A DNA stretch of 64,000 nt from Clytia hemisphaerica. Lineage: Eukaryota > Cnidaria > Hydrozoa > Leptothecata > Clytiidae. Position 1 is the stretch's first letter; every line of letters begins with the position of its first letter. The stretch lies in the NCBI GenBank assembly GCA_902728285.1, contig CACVBU010000671.1, positions 744,001-808,000 on the forward strand, in the 5' to 3' direction. Shown piece by piece: positions 35,701 through 47,570 of this stretch. Made by a program: the position numbers and the translations under genes. The notes below the pieces were generated by a model. It searched no databases, was not told the DNA's origin, and saw nothing but the letters and a program-made list of their open reading frames with translations.

Positions 35701-38700
35701 TAGCATGACTTAATGATCACCGCAAAGTTTGATAACATGCTTTTAGGTATATTTTACAGACCGGTTTGTATATTTTATCATCTTAATGCTAATTTTCAAC
35801 ATTTTCTCTGAATTTCTTCAGTGAAACCTCATCTCCCGGATTATCCAGGGTTTGTCTGATACCGGTAGTGATTTTGGTAGCTAAAGATTTAGCATTTGCA
35901 TTTTGCTGAAAATTATTTGTCGAGATGTTTTTTGAATCATAACTTTAATTTTCTGGCTATTTTATTACAAAAATTTAATTATTGAGCGGGAAGTTTTTTC
36001 TAAGAAAACTGCATCAACCATTTATTTCCTAAAGTGCTATTTCTTATACACTATTCATCAGAAAAAATTAATTGGACTTTGGAAAACCCTCATAAAAATG
36101 TGAATTTAAAGCAAAAGCTCGATACTCCTAAATATGCTTTTAATAACTCACATTTTTTCCAATTTTTTCAATAAATTTGTTACTTTCTTTTTACTTGTAT
36201 GATAACTGACGATGACGTAAGCCGAAAAGCTTTTTATCCAATTTTCAAATATATTTTATATTTCACATCCTAAATATCCTTTTCCATTAATCAGAATTAA
36301 AATGCTATTATGATTGATGATTACAACAACTATTGTTGAATGGAATCAGGAAGTTCGTTACGAAAATCTTTTCAAATGTCATTTTGTGCATCATTCTCAC
36401 TATCATCAGAATTTAACACCATTGTTGGTTCACGCTTTACTATGATGAGGTTTGTTGTACACCGTATTAGTAACAGTAATCTTTCTGTATTGAATCAAAA
36501 ATTTCCCGTTTCTATGGTAGATTTTTAACGGCTTTTCAGAAGATGCATATTTGAAAGTAGACTACAATCAGTGACATTATATTTGGCACAAAAGTTTTAA
36601 AACCGTGAAGTGATTGTTAAAGGGCGTTAAATAAGGGTTGGTACGTACAGGTTTAATTCTGAGATTTAACACGAGACTTAAAACTCTCAGAAGGATCTGT
36701 TCCAATAAGGTTGGGAAGCCGCTAAGCCCCTCCAAAGTCGAAATACTCAATGAAATAAAAAGGAAGTACAAAAACCACAAGTCACACCCGAACCATAAAT
36801 TCTGAAAAACGCTAAATTACACAAAAATGTCAACATATTTCGACACTGATTGTAGATCACAAACATTTAAAAACCACTAATAATAAAATACTAAAGGTCT
36901 GTTTCATAATCAGCAAAAGCAAAAATTGGAGTTTTTCTCTGAGTGTACTGAATTTTTATGTACTTTACAGAATCTTTGACGAGACCATTTTGTTTCAATG
37001 ATAGTATAAAAAAGAACATCCTGCATTTGAACATTTCCATATAAGCTAGTAGAATCCCACTGATATATCTTGCTTTATGGAATATTTTGCTCGACGAATT
37101 TACCAAATACCTTTATATTTTACCGAATGTTGGTAACACACATAGAAATCATACCTCTGAAAACTCTCAAATAAAGTAGAGTAAAGGGAGTCTATCTTTG
37201 CCAGAATTTTACAATTTCCTTTCAAAAATTAATAAAGAGGGAGGAGGGTTTACGAGGAACCTAAAAAATAATTGATAAGAAATTTTGGGAAGACCAAATG
37301 TTTGCTACAAACCTTCGCTTCTCAAGTCATTTTCGAACTGCAACGTTTCACCGATCGTCGACTCATACTTTTCCATCTGAAAAATAGAGAGGATAATAAT
37401 AGAATGGTCTTATGGTGTTATTTTTCCTCAAGGTGGTACAGAAATTTTTCACAACGTCAATAACAAGGATACATGCATTGCTTTTGCTAGTGCATATAAC
37501 CATTATTATCAGTTTTTTATTTGAAACTCCATACCTCCTTGCTATAACCGAACACACGGGCAGAATTAATTACCCTCAAGACTTCTGATCGAGTTCAAAC
37601 ATGACAAATAGGTTTGACAGTAAAATTTCACACGCAGATTCTTATCCTCAGACTTTAAAACTTTGAAGTTCAAAACTTTATCTTTATTATCACAAGCATT
37701 CAAAGAAAAGTAGATTTACAATCATGGTCAGAATATGTTGATATTTTTGAGTATTTTATGTCATCTTGCAGAATTAAAAGCTCGGTAGAGAATGTCATTT
37801 TCAGGCCTGCTACTTTATCTAATCGGATATTTTGATTTGAATTTTAATTTTTTTTTTTTTTTTTTTAATTTACAGTAATATATTTCTCAGGTCTATCGAC
37901 CTCTATGAAATAATCATGCTTAACATTTTACAATTTTACAGTTGTAGGCGCACGGTGGGCCTCTTAACCATAACTATTTCATTTTCAGTAACAGGTTTGT
38001 TAAAAATCTTCTTAAAGTAGAGTTTTGTCCGAGGACTTCCTCTAACCTTATATATCCAGCTGCCATCCTTTTTTAATTCTGTTTTCTCCTTTGCCTTCCT
38101 ATGCCGCGTTCTTTCTTCGAAAAATCGTCGGATACTCTAAATTCGTCTTTCTCTAATTTGTGGACTGATGCCAGAATATGACGTTTCTCTTCTTCGTTCT
38201 TTAGCACGACTTTCAAGGGTCGCCATCTTTTTGTTTTGAACATTTCGTCCTTCCGAGCTCCTATTCTTTCTGCGCTGACGATGTTTACCTTTAATCCCAT
38301 TTGGTTTTGTACAACTTCTTCAACATAATCCTTATCACCTACACGTTGTTCTTCTAGGTCTTCATCTTTGTTCTCTCCGAGGTTGTGAACAATGATATTG
38401 TACTTTGTTAAGTTTAACCATCGTTCTTCTTCTTTCTCTTCTTTGATGAAATTCTTGATCTTTACCTCTTGTTTCTTTAGCTCATCTTTAGTAATGCTAG
38501 CGTATGTCTGTTGTTGCTTTGATTCTATATCGTGGTCTTTTTTCTTTAGCTCATCTTTAGCGATGCTAGCGTATGTCTGCTGTTTTTTGGATCCTTTAAC
38601 GACATCATCTTTGTTTACAAGATCGTCGATCTTCTTCTCCAGTCTATCCAGTCTAGCGAAAACACATTGCTCATCTTGATCTTTCTCTTTACCTCCAGTA

Positions 38701-41700
38701 TTTGTTGCCTTGTTATTGGTCGTTCTTTGTTTACTTGTTTTGAACTTCTCTAATGATATTGGCGTGACTGTGATGCATTTCGCACATTCGAATCTCCTTG
38801 CTTTGTACTGAAGGCAAATCTGTACTTGGTAGGCTGGAAGCTCCGAACAGGCATAATGAACAAATCTTTGACACTTCCTACACTGCAAGACATCGTTATC
38901 CCGTATTATTTCATTTATAAAGCATTCATTTGGGGTGCAGGATCCATATTTTGATGAAATTTCCGTGTTAAGATTTTCAGAAGTTTTCGCCATTTTGTTG
39001 CATTGTTTGGGAGGGATACAATGGCTTCCAGGCCTAGAGGGATCATCCCCATATCCGAAGTCTCAAGTCTCGTCTTAAAAACTTAGAGTTAAGATTCTAC
39101 TTTCCAACCCTAAGTTAGGGCACTTAAAAACTACTTGCGGTTTTTAAGATTTGGAGCGAAATTCCTTTTTTACCATATATTCTGCTGATAATTGTAGCGC
39201 TCTCGATGCATTTGCACCGCTATGGAGTAGTGCAACCAGTAGTACCACTTTTAAAATGAACTGCGATCAGATTTTGGTTGGCCGGGATTAAGAAAATGCG
39301 TAGGTACTCACCTGGCTGTTGGAGCTTGGTACAGAGAGGGAGAGATGGTCTTTGATGATCGACTCCGATAATTCTTTCCATATGAATGTTCCTGATCAGA
39401 GAAAATTGATGTCAAAATGTTTGGTTAGATGGTGTATTTGAAGTAAGTTTGGTATAAATGCCTTTCAACTTCACAAATTCACAACTTTTCGTCATTTAAA
39501 AGTACTTACTAGAGTTTTCGAAATACAATATTTCAAAATTTTAAAAAGTACCACGGCGCTAATTTGGGGAAATACCCTACTTCAATGAAAATTCATTTTT
39601 TTCAAAAGCTTTTACTCACCAATTGCAGACATAGGTTCAAGATGTTTCGTACTGTTTTCAGTGTCAACATTCTTGAAAAGTGAATTCTTGACGAAACGGA
39701 TGACATCCAAAACTTTCTTGTACAGCAGAACTGAAAGGACAGAATGAATCATCAAAAGAAGTTAAAATCACCCCCAGGAAGAGAACAGAAGGGTCTGAGC
39801 CCCATTCATTTTTTACTCCCCATTTTAAGAAGATTTTGAGCCTATATTAATTACAGTGGGGTCTTTTAAACTGTTTTTAAGCCGTTTTGTGCAAAAAGTG
39901 TCAAACTTCTAAGGTGAAAGGGTGTAAAGTGTTGCTAACACCAAAAAGTTTGCCATTTAGATTCACTTTGACATCTTTTTTAGTAATAGTAAATATCAAA
40001 TTCTTTAAAAACCATATTTTGTCAAAAATTTTGTCAACCCCTATTCTTATGTTCCTTAAAAAGTATGAAACCATATTCAATTTAGAAAAAGTCTTTTCCC
40101 TTCATACAGTCTACTTTGCAAAGTGGGATCCCCCTAACTATATGTGGAGAATGTTTAGGTATGTTTGGACCAGACGTCCAAACCAAAAACCCGACCCTTG
40201 CAGAAACGTGATTCTTAAAAACAAATCAATTGTTTTCGTTCCCAAAGAGATCCATAGTAGAATTTCCGACTATTATGGTCCGCACATAACCAGCATCTTT
40301 TCTTTCCCCTAAGTACCCACCGGTCAGATTCCCGACTTTTTTTCACGTTTTTCCGGAACTTTTTTTCACAATTATTCAGAAAATATCCGCAATATGATAG
40401 AGCAGAATACTTTTTAAAAATAACATTGATACATACCATTTGCGGTTGCCTTGGTGAATTTATCAGAATGTATTTTCTTCTTCGTCAATTTCAGCGTGAA
40501 GCAATTCTCCTTCTCCTCCATTACTGGTGTCAACGCTTGAAATTTGATGAGTGGTTTCAACAAATATGTGTGTAATTTTTGACTGAACATCTTTAGTTTG
40601 GGGTGTAAGGATTGTAAAATGTCCATAGCTTGAAGCACGTCCGCCATTTGAATACTGTTATCTAAAGATTCAAGGGATGATTTTTAGCCTGAGCGAAAAC
40701 CTTTTTATCTCAGTTCTATGTAAAGTTGCAATATGACGATTTGAAATCTCTAAAATTGTGTTTTTATACGGTTCTTACTGTACGCTATTAAAATTATATT
40801 GTTTTCATGCTAGAATGTCAAAAACTGTGACCGAATATCTCAATTTCAGACATGAATTTTAAGCAAAAGACATGTGGATTCAGGGAGGTTTTGCTCAGGA
40901 TAATTGTATAGGCAATATTATTTCCAACAATCAAATTATCCCTTCCAGAATATTGAAACACTGCCGAAAGAAAGCTCAATTTATATTCAACCACAGATGG
41001 TTGTTTTCTTATCAAAGGCTTCATTACAATCTGACCCGTGATTCATCAATCGAATGAAAGCTACATTTAATAGCAGCAAGTTTTACTTCATTTGTGGTGG
41101 AACCGATACAGCGCAACCTGGTTGCCGAAGACCCGTGATTGATCCACTAATTGCAGAAGAGCAAGCTCGCTTTGCGATACTCCTTTTTGACATAATCATT
41201 ATGACTTAAATCATTTACAACCGTAAATGTTTCATTATTAGAAGATCATTTGTATTCTCTCATTTTTCTGTCAGAAAAAAAGTTGCAGGTGTTTCATAAA
41301 GCTATTCTGCCGACGCCACATACCTAGCGTTTTCATGTCGATTTTGAGCGAGGTTTTAAGATGGCCATTCATGGAATCCCATGAGAGGTTTGGCGACATG
41401 TTCCAATTGAGGATGGATAACCAGACGTCGTTTATTGTGTTGACCACTCGTGTCTGTTGGTTGATGTATTCGTTCTGTGAAAATAATAAGTTTCAATGGA
41501 CCAAATGACCCTTCATCAACATCCCCTCACCCTTTTTTTAAATTTGCCCTGTCCTATTACCCGGTTTCTCTCACAGCCCCCTGCAAATGGAAAAGAAGGG
41601 AGAAGCAATCATCAGATGAAAATCATTTTTTGACGAGTACGAACAGATAACAAAGTAGCATAATTTCAGCTGTAGCCTTTTTTCCTTTCCTTAGTCTCTA

Positions 41701-44620
41701 AATTCAAAGCTTTCAAATTTAATAAAGGGTATGTCTCACCCTGACAGCCTTGAAAATTTTGATTTCAGAAGACGGATTCAATGATTCCAATTCGGTTTTC
41801 TGAAATAAAAAACATTTAAAATAAAAAATCAGCGCACATGAGACACATCTTTAGAGATGGCAAAAAGTAATGAGAATCGTTGATGGTAATATTGTTTTTT
41901 TGTGCCCGTCATTTCCGTAATTTTATTTCAAGCAGGGTGAAAAGATATAATTAAATCTTTTAAAGACAAGAGAAACCTAAATATAAAGGCATCTATTTAA
42001 ATGCAGGATTTCACCCGATCCAATTTCATAAAAAGCTCAAAACGTACCACAGCACAATAATGGAAGTCAACGCGAGACATTAATTCCAATAGAAAGTATG
42101 TACTTACAACAGTCTGTAGGTGTGTTGCACATTTGACGAATTGGTTTGATTCGCATGATTTGCATAAAATCAACTCGCTGTGACACTGAAGAAAGTAGGT
42201 GATAAAACAAGTGTGAAAAATTGTGAGTAAGATTACATTTTTGAAAGTTAAGTCCTCCATATCTTACAATTCTGCAAACCAATTAAATGGTGGCAAAATA
42301 TGTGATGTTGAGCTCTGAGCTGATATCTTGATTACTCAATGCATTCTAAAAGGCCATGGTCTCCATACGATTTTTTCCAATTAGTGAGGTCTGTTAACAC
42401 ATAAAAACGTAAAATACTTCAGATGGATGATAAAAGCATGAAATTCTGCACCGATTACCCTTCACCATCACCATCTGAAGTATTTTTGTGCAAACAGACC
42501 TCACTATATATTCCAGATAAAAAGTAGGCCAGCAGAAGCTTGTCAGATGATCAAATTCGCTGCATCCTTTGAGTGCAGGACTTAGTCCACGAAAATTATT
42601 AGATGTGCAAAATGTGCATCTTAAAATCCAACCAGGGATCAAAGAAAAGCTTTTCAAAAGACTTCTATCTGGTAGAGCAAAGTCAAAACGACAGTACGTT
42701 TCAAACTAAAAAGAAATTTTTCCATATGTGATTTGGTGGCATGGTTGCTTTTGTATTTATGTTGATACAGTTGTTGAATATCATTGATATTTTTGGAAAG
42801 AGAAGAAAAAGGTTCTATTACCAGACATATCTTTTGAAGGAAATGAGTGACAATTCGTGTCTTATTAAATTCATCTAATAAATCTTTGTGTTGGGTGGTG
42901 GCAGCTTTAATCTTGGGTTGTAGCTCAATCTGTATTGATGAAAAAATTAAAACTGAACATTCAAATAGATAATACACATAAGAGCACACAGACACGACAG
43001 GTAACCCTCTCTTCGAATTACTGTAACTATAGGGCCACTAAAACTTTCTAAAATGTCTTGAGAAAACGTTTCCAAGATGACGTTAGGTTTAAAGTGCATT
43101 TTTCCCACAACTAAATACACCTTTAGCAGTGTGGTTAGCTTTTTAAATAGCTGTATTTAAATTTATATATTGTCGAAGAAGCTTGGATCGCTATTACATT
43201 TATAGCATTGTAACTTTTTTCTTTGTAAATTCATTGTCAGTCCCCTCAAAAAATCGACCGTACACCTATTAACCCTTTAAAGAATAGAGATTGAACATGC
43301 TTATACCAGGAAAGAAGTACATAGTGCGGAAAGGGGTCTGATCCCCCCTTCTTAAATGATCCCCCTTCTTGGCATCCCCCAACCTTTGAAAATGCCTATC
43401 CCCCAAGGGCTTTGGGCTAAATTTCTTTATGTTAAAAAGGGAAGGGAAACCGTAAAGAAAAATTAAGTCTGGCAAATATAATACCACTTTTTAGTGAAAA
43501 TAAAGAACTTCCTTTCATGCAGACCATAAATTGAATAACAGTGCTGGGAAATAATCTACAATATATGTAAGCCCCCTTTCTTAAACAACCCCCTCCTTGC
43601 TACCCCCCCCCCCTTTTAAAAAATGAGAATTCCTGATCCCAACTGAAATACTCAAAGACAACGAATTTTGAATTTATTTCTTTGGAAATCAATTTCATAT
43701 CTCCTCAGAAGGTAACCACGCAGTTGTTATCCAAATCCCATCTCTCAATTAACTCATGGGCAACCTTTTACTTTCTTGTACAAAACAAAATACGCTTACA
43801 CTTTTTCAAAATCAGTTTGTCAAGCTTCCTTACCATTCACACTCTGACAGTCCAAACATAGAAGTTAATTTTATAGTTCATTCTCTAAGCATAATATTCT
43901 CGTGCAATAAAGATGGTTACTATAATTATAAAATGGCAGATCATTAAAACTAATAAAACATAATTAACCTCAAACTTTTGATCCAATTTATTGACTTGTC
44001 CAAGAAGGGGTTTGATCAGATTCAAGAGTTCGTGTTGGCTTTTGCTTGGTAACAAATCATTGTACTCTCGATGCACGATTTGGTGTATTGTCACCTGAAA
44101 TGAATTATGAGCATAATCAGATGGACCCAGGCCTAGAGGGATGGGCTGGAGTTTTTACAAGACACTTCACTAATTTGTTATTTGAAGTAATAGAGATGAC
44201 GCGTTCTTTAGAAAAAGTAACAAAATTGTTTTATTACAGGTTAACGATCAACCAAGAGCTTGTAAAAACTCCAGCTTGTCCCGGCCTAGAATTGATGTAT
44301 TTAAAAAATAATACATCAGAATTAAATCTATTTTTGAACTTTTAAAGCAAAAGCATATTTGTCAGTTAGATATAACGTTGTCTCTGTTGAGAATGAAATG
44401 TGGGTTGTTCAAACATTGACATCAATTTGATGAAAAGAAACAAATCAGGAAATTTTCCAAATATTAAGTGTCATTATATCATGAGAAAAAAACAATAAGT
44501 TTGTCAAAAATTATATACAGTAAGACATTTAGGAATCAGAATGAGAGAAAAGCAAATAATAACCTTGATATCTTCAGCTTTGAGAGAAATATTCTTCACT
44601 TGTTCTTCAATACTAGTCAT
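29776..44620 (-). CDS. ZW10: ZW10 kinetochore/ER-tether protein, 20 exons, 758 aa
   Basis: Minus-strand exons: 44620-44564, 44094-43969, 42929-42822, 42185-42108, 41799-41740, 41474-41324, 40661-40437, 39730-39620, 39391-39312, 37376-37313, 35293-35220, 34756-34598, 34250-34105, 33591-33510, 33136-32954, 32643-32539, 31758-31627, 31241-31134, 30266-30165, 29901-29776. All are GT-AG, all phases agree, 2277 nt. Length is near human ZW10 (779). Diagnostic segments are the VVPTYHQANL / KLPQLAALHFNNCMYLAHH / ITLGHQF block, TFVDLVPVLRKCGIDCFLEQ, and the ending MIRALFQNTERRSQALAKIK. ZW10 works in the RZZ complex, which recruits dynein and spindle-checkpoint proteins to kinetochores, and in the NRZ tether for Golgi-to-ER vesicles. 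The start gives a short N-terminus compared with vertebrates. Introns carry two TA-flanked MITEs, a LINE ORF1 insertion and repeat copies. Confidence 0.93.
30934..31118. mobile_element. TA-flanked MITE (GTGAGGTCTGTT family), copy 1
   Basis: The inverted ends GTGAGGTCTGTTAGCACA / TGTGCTAACAGACCTCAC are flanked by TA (30932-30933, 31119-31120). The interior contains TGACGTCA and the phrase CATCATCTGAAGTATTTT. Its right end lies only about 9 bp from the donor site of ZW10 exon 18. Confidence 0.88.
31788..31900 (+). repeat. Dispersed repeat, second copy of 16703-16810
   Basis: Similar to 16703-16810 (GTAAGTTTG then GCGACCCGAAGACTCC). It lies in the ZW10 intron between exons 16 and 17. Confidence 0.35.
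32770..32930. repeat. Degenerate copy of MITE A/B
   Basis: The worn sequence retains GAAGCCTTGAAATG, AAAATGTTTT, TTTTTGGCCATGGAAGC and AATGTTCTTA in the order found in copy A. The ends are eroded. It sits in a ZW10 intron, 24 bp before exon 15. Confidence 0.55.
34345..34395 (+). repeat. Short tandem repeat in ZW10 intron
   Basis: Two adjacent copies of TTCTAATGAGGCAACTCC, preceded by a related GTTACCTCATTAGAA in reverse orientation, give a small hairpin-prone patch. Confidence 0.7.
36578..36856 (+). repeat. Dispersed repeat, copy 2 of 4
   Basis: Same orientation as 896-1204 and aligned over most of its length (TTAACACGAGACTTAA, AAGCC.CTAAGCCCCTCC, ATTGTAG). It lies in the ZW10 intron between exons 10 and 11. 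Confidence 0.6.
37848..39005 (-). mobile_element. LINE ORF1-only insertion with poly(A)
   Basis: On the minus strand a 5' leader, a LINE-type ORF1 and a run of A (a T run at about 37850-37867 on the plus strand) follow in order. No reverse transcriptase follows ORF1. This looks like an ORF1-only copy, either a non-autonomous subfamily or a spliced or aberrant transcript inserted by LINE machinery. It lies in ZW10 intron 9. The left breakpoint is set by the poly(A); the right one is uncertain (about 39000-39050). Confidence 0.65.
37936..38993 (-). pseudogene. LINE ORF1 protein: PHD-like finger plus RRM-like region
   Basis: The frame opens at 38993 and is 306 residues long. Near residues 20-80 a Cys/His cluster (CTPNEC, CRKCQRFVHYACS, ECAKC) resembles a PHD finger. 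Next come a coiled, Lys/Glu-rich region with two copies of a QQTYASI(A/T)KDELKK unit, then NIIVHNLGE ... SAERIG ... RPLKVVL, typical of the RRM-like part of LINE ORF1 proteins. A frame break near 38105 separates the last 55 or so codons, which resume in another frame and end at 37936. Such proteins bind RNA and chaperone retrotransposition. Confidence 0.7.
39060..39205 (-). repeat. Dispersed repeat, copy 3 of 4
   Basis: A reverse-orientation partial copy of the 896-1204 family (ACTTTCCAACCCTAAGTTA, CTTAAAAACTACTTGCGG, ATAATTGTAGC). Confidence 0.5.
42384..42504. mobile_element. TA-flanked MITE (GTGAGGTCTGTT family), copy 2
   Basis: The ends GTGAGGTCTGTTAACACA and TGTGCAAACAGACCTCAC are flanked by TA (42382-42383, 42505-42506). 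The interior CATCTGAAGTATTTT is present on both arms, so this copy is nearly all arm. It lies in the ZW10 intron between exons 3 and 4. Confidence 0.85.
43340..43620. repeat. Phrase repeats with C-runs
   Basis: Repeated phrases of the form (A/T)TGATCCCCCxTTCTT, CATCCCCCAACC and CCTATCCCCCAAGG alternate with AT-rich spacers, and a C10 run ends the block near 43614. It resembles the G-run element group but I see no clean terminal repeats. Confidence 0.45.
44122..44300. mobile_element. Small inverted-repeat element in ZW10 intron 1
   Basis: GGCTGGAGTTTTTACAAG on the left pairs with CTTGTAAAAACTCCAGC on the right, bordered by GGCCTAG on both sides. It is about 180 bp, non-coding, and lies between ZW10 exons 1 and 2. 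Confidence 0.7.
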
Positions 44621-46737
44621 ATTCCAACTTCAGTTATTATTATTCTGATTTTGGTTTCAAATTTTACTTTCACTGAAAGAAATTCAAATTACATAAATGC
44701 ATTTTAATTTTTTTCTTGCCATTATTTTCTTATAATCCATGGCAAATGCTTTAATTCTATCATGTAATAAATATTTTTTCTATATCTTCAAACTCATTTG
44801 TTCAATGAAGCCGGGTGCACCAAAACAAAGTATACAGGTTTGTCGGGATATTGTGAACTTCAGGATTTAAATTTTTGTTCATTCTTTTTTTATCGTATAG
44901 GATGCTCTAACTTGAATGTTGAGCTATCATACATTAGGTTTGAAAAAGTTGTTCAAAAATTATTTAAAAAAAATGACTTTTTTTAATGTCGAAATTTCAA
45001 AAAATCATAAACGGTATGTATACTAAAAAATACACAATTTCTCTTTTGCACCGAGTAGGCTTTTAAATTGAAATATGAAAAAAAAATCCGTAGTGGAAAA
45101 CATGCGAATGTCTGGAACAAAGAAGACCAAATTAGTGGCAAATAGTTAGACGACGGGCGTTGTTCTCTAATTCTCCAATTGGCCGTCCGGGCATTTTGAA
45201 TGAAAACAGTTAAAAAGGGCGCACTATCAGTGAAAGTGAAACTGGGAGACCTGTCTATTCTGTTCGTGAGGTTTTGAAGGCTACAATCTCCCTCGAAATA
45301 TATTGAGATTTTAGTGTATTTTAACTCAGAGTTAAAACTCTACTTTCCAACTGTAGTTTAAGGCGCTTAAAAATCAATTGTGGTGTTTAAAATTACACCG
45401 GAAACTCCCCTGTGTCTCAAATATTTAGTGGATGATTGTAGCATTTAGTTCAAACAAATAATAATATAGAAATAACAGAGTATAGCTGGGTATTTTTGTA
45501 GATCCAAATCTGGTCGCAGAATTCTATTGGCTGTTAAACAATTGTTGAAATCACGTGATATTATTGTTTTTATTGGAAGTGCCCGTATCCCTCCTTCAGT
45601 AAAGCTTCCTATACTTTTTGTCCTTCAGAAAAACCAAACATATTAGCCTTAATTGTTTGCTTTCAGTTCCTGTACCTGTAGCCAGGAGTGTGACCCCCTG
45701 TATTTCTATTTTATTCCGCGCGGGTTTTTCAATGGAGATGTCACATCACTCAAATCCTGCAGTCTTATTGGACTAGAGAAAGCGAAAGTGAATTTGCACC
45801 TTCTGATTGGATGAAAAAAAGACTGTGTGAACTGAAAGTGAAAATAATTCTCATTCTAAAACAAGATGGCGGCGAGAAAAGCACGTCTTTTGCTTTGGAC
45901 AAAAGGTTGTAAATTCTGAATTCAAGGTTTTATCTTATCTTAATCTCATTTACTTTAATTAGTAGAGGATTCTTCTATGTTCGGGGAAGGTAAGTCTATA
46001 AAAGTTATTTGTTTTTCAGTAGAAAAAAGTGTTTAAAAAAGCATTTTTTGTGCTCAAGGTTTATTTTTCTTCGCAAAGTTTTGTCTTCAATCTTAAATAG
46101 ATGAACGAGTATTCCACTGATGGTTATGATTTTTTCATAGAACATAGTAAAACTATTCAGGAACTTGAACCTTTTTACAGAATTTCAAAAAGTCTATTAG
46201 TTCTGAAGATATATGGTCGCGTATTGGTCAATCAGATGAACTTGCATATGCAGGGACAAATATCCCTGCAGACAAGTTAGTTGGACCAAACCGTAAACCA
46301 GAGATAGTTTACGGTCTGGATATCCAGGCTAGGTGTAAGTTTGAATATAGAGTATGGATCTCCAGACTACCCAAACGACTATTTTATCTTTGGAGTCTGC
46401 CCCCTAAGGCGACAATCAATAATATGTTCCGTTCGCATCGCCCGATCGACTCACCTTGAAAACATAAATCCCGAGGCAATAAAAATGTAGGAATAATTTT
46501 TTGATAGCCAAGCACTCCTTTGAATCATCATTCGCTTTAAGTTTTTGTTTACTGAACCCACATTGAGTCCTGTTCAAGATTTTTCATGTACCCTTATTGA
46601 AATTTTCAATTCGAAATTCAGCCACTCAGTAGGGGGGCAGATACCCCTGAGGGCTGAAAATAAGGTCTGCTTTTAAGGTTAACACATGCGCGCGCACATT
46701 TCACTGAATTTCAGTCAGGGCCTCCCTGGTCTTTTAA
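44621..46737. other. Upstream of ZW10; no gene seen
   Basis: The first few hundred bases should hold the ZW10 promoter; I see no strong core element. A dispersed repeat copy lies at 45262-45445. A short ATG-GCG-GCG frame at 45866 stops after 16 codons and has no visible partner exon. Confidence 0.45.
45262..45445 (-). repeat. Dispersed repeat, copy 4 of 4
   Basis: A reverse-orientation copy of the 896-1204 family (GAGTTAAAACTCTAC, TTTCCAACTGTAGTTTA, CTCAAATATTTAGTGG). Confidence 0.6.
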
Positions 46738-46958
46738 TACCGTGAGAGGTCCTAAATCCCACACCCCTGCCTAATTCCGACACCCCAAATAACTGATATG
46801 AAAAAAAAATTATATGTTTGTACAAACATTCCCTCTCCAAGTTGAACGATAAACCATTGCTAGAACTCTCAAAACATAACATCTAACAAGATAGCTGTAA
46901 TGTCAAGATGTCAATTAATGTAATTAAAAAGTGTGAGTTGTAAAAGTAATTACCTTTT

Positions 46959-47141
46959 ATAGACCTTTTTTCAAAGGGGATGTCCTGTTGAATAATTATG
47001 TAGTCCAGCCATAAAAACAATGATAGAGCCATGCATAATTACTGTATCATGCATATTGTAATATATGCATGGTTTTATCATTGTTTTTCTGCTGGACTAC
47101 ATAATTATTCAACAGGGTGGCCTCTTTGAAAAAAGGTCTAT
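46959..47141. mobile_element. Fold-back MITE nested in Harbinger-like element
   Basis: The arms of about 80 bp pair almost perfectly: ATAGACCTTTTTTCAAAG..., GTTGAATAATTATGTAGTCC and AACAATGATA are mirrored on the right, with a short AT-rich centre (ATGCATATT). Non-coding. Confidence 0.9.
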
Positions 47142-47501
47142 TTCTGGATCAATTGCTCATTTTTAAAATGATAACAGTTTTGTAATAAAAGTGACTTGTG
47201 CGGGAAAAATACGAAACAACTTGGGCTGGTTTCCATCAAGAAACAAACAGACTAAATTTCAAAAATGGCGCGAAGTTGAAAAAAGGGCGGATGCAAACAT
47301 CGAATCAATGAGGCGGCAACTATCAACGCCCTCTTTACCACCCATCCCATAAGTCTGGATGTTTATTTACGGAAGGCCCGCAATCAAGCCAAGTGCCAGT
47401 GTAAAGTAATAAAAACTTTGGTATCTTCGTTGCGTCACAGCGAACTGCAGCGAAAGGTTTGTTTTTATTTTAGTTTGTATCTTTGAAAGGCCCCATCGGA
47501 T

Positions 47502-47570
47502 TTAGGCAGGGATGTCAGATTTAGGCAGGGATGTCGGATTTAGGCAGGGATGTTGGATTTACAGTTAGGA
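47502..47570 (+). repeat. ~20-bp tandem repeat, 3.5 units
   Basis: The units read GGATTTAGGCAGGGATGTC with single changes. The reverse complement of a related phrase (CCTAAATCCCACACCCCTGC) sits just inside the left end of the enclosing element. Confidence 0.85.

Noticed and set aside
39887..40312. 141-codon plus-strand frame inside ZW10
   Set aside because: It sits in a ZW10 intron, has no upstream splice or start context and no recognisable motif; treated as chance.
45866..45914. ATG-GCG-GCG frame that looks like a first exon (MAARKARLLLWTK)
   Set aside because: Only about 13-16 codons and no partner exon found before the Harbinger-like element; not supportable as a gene.
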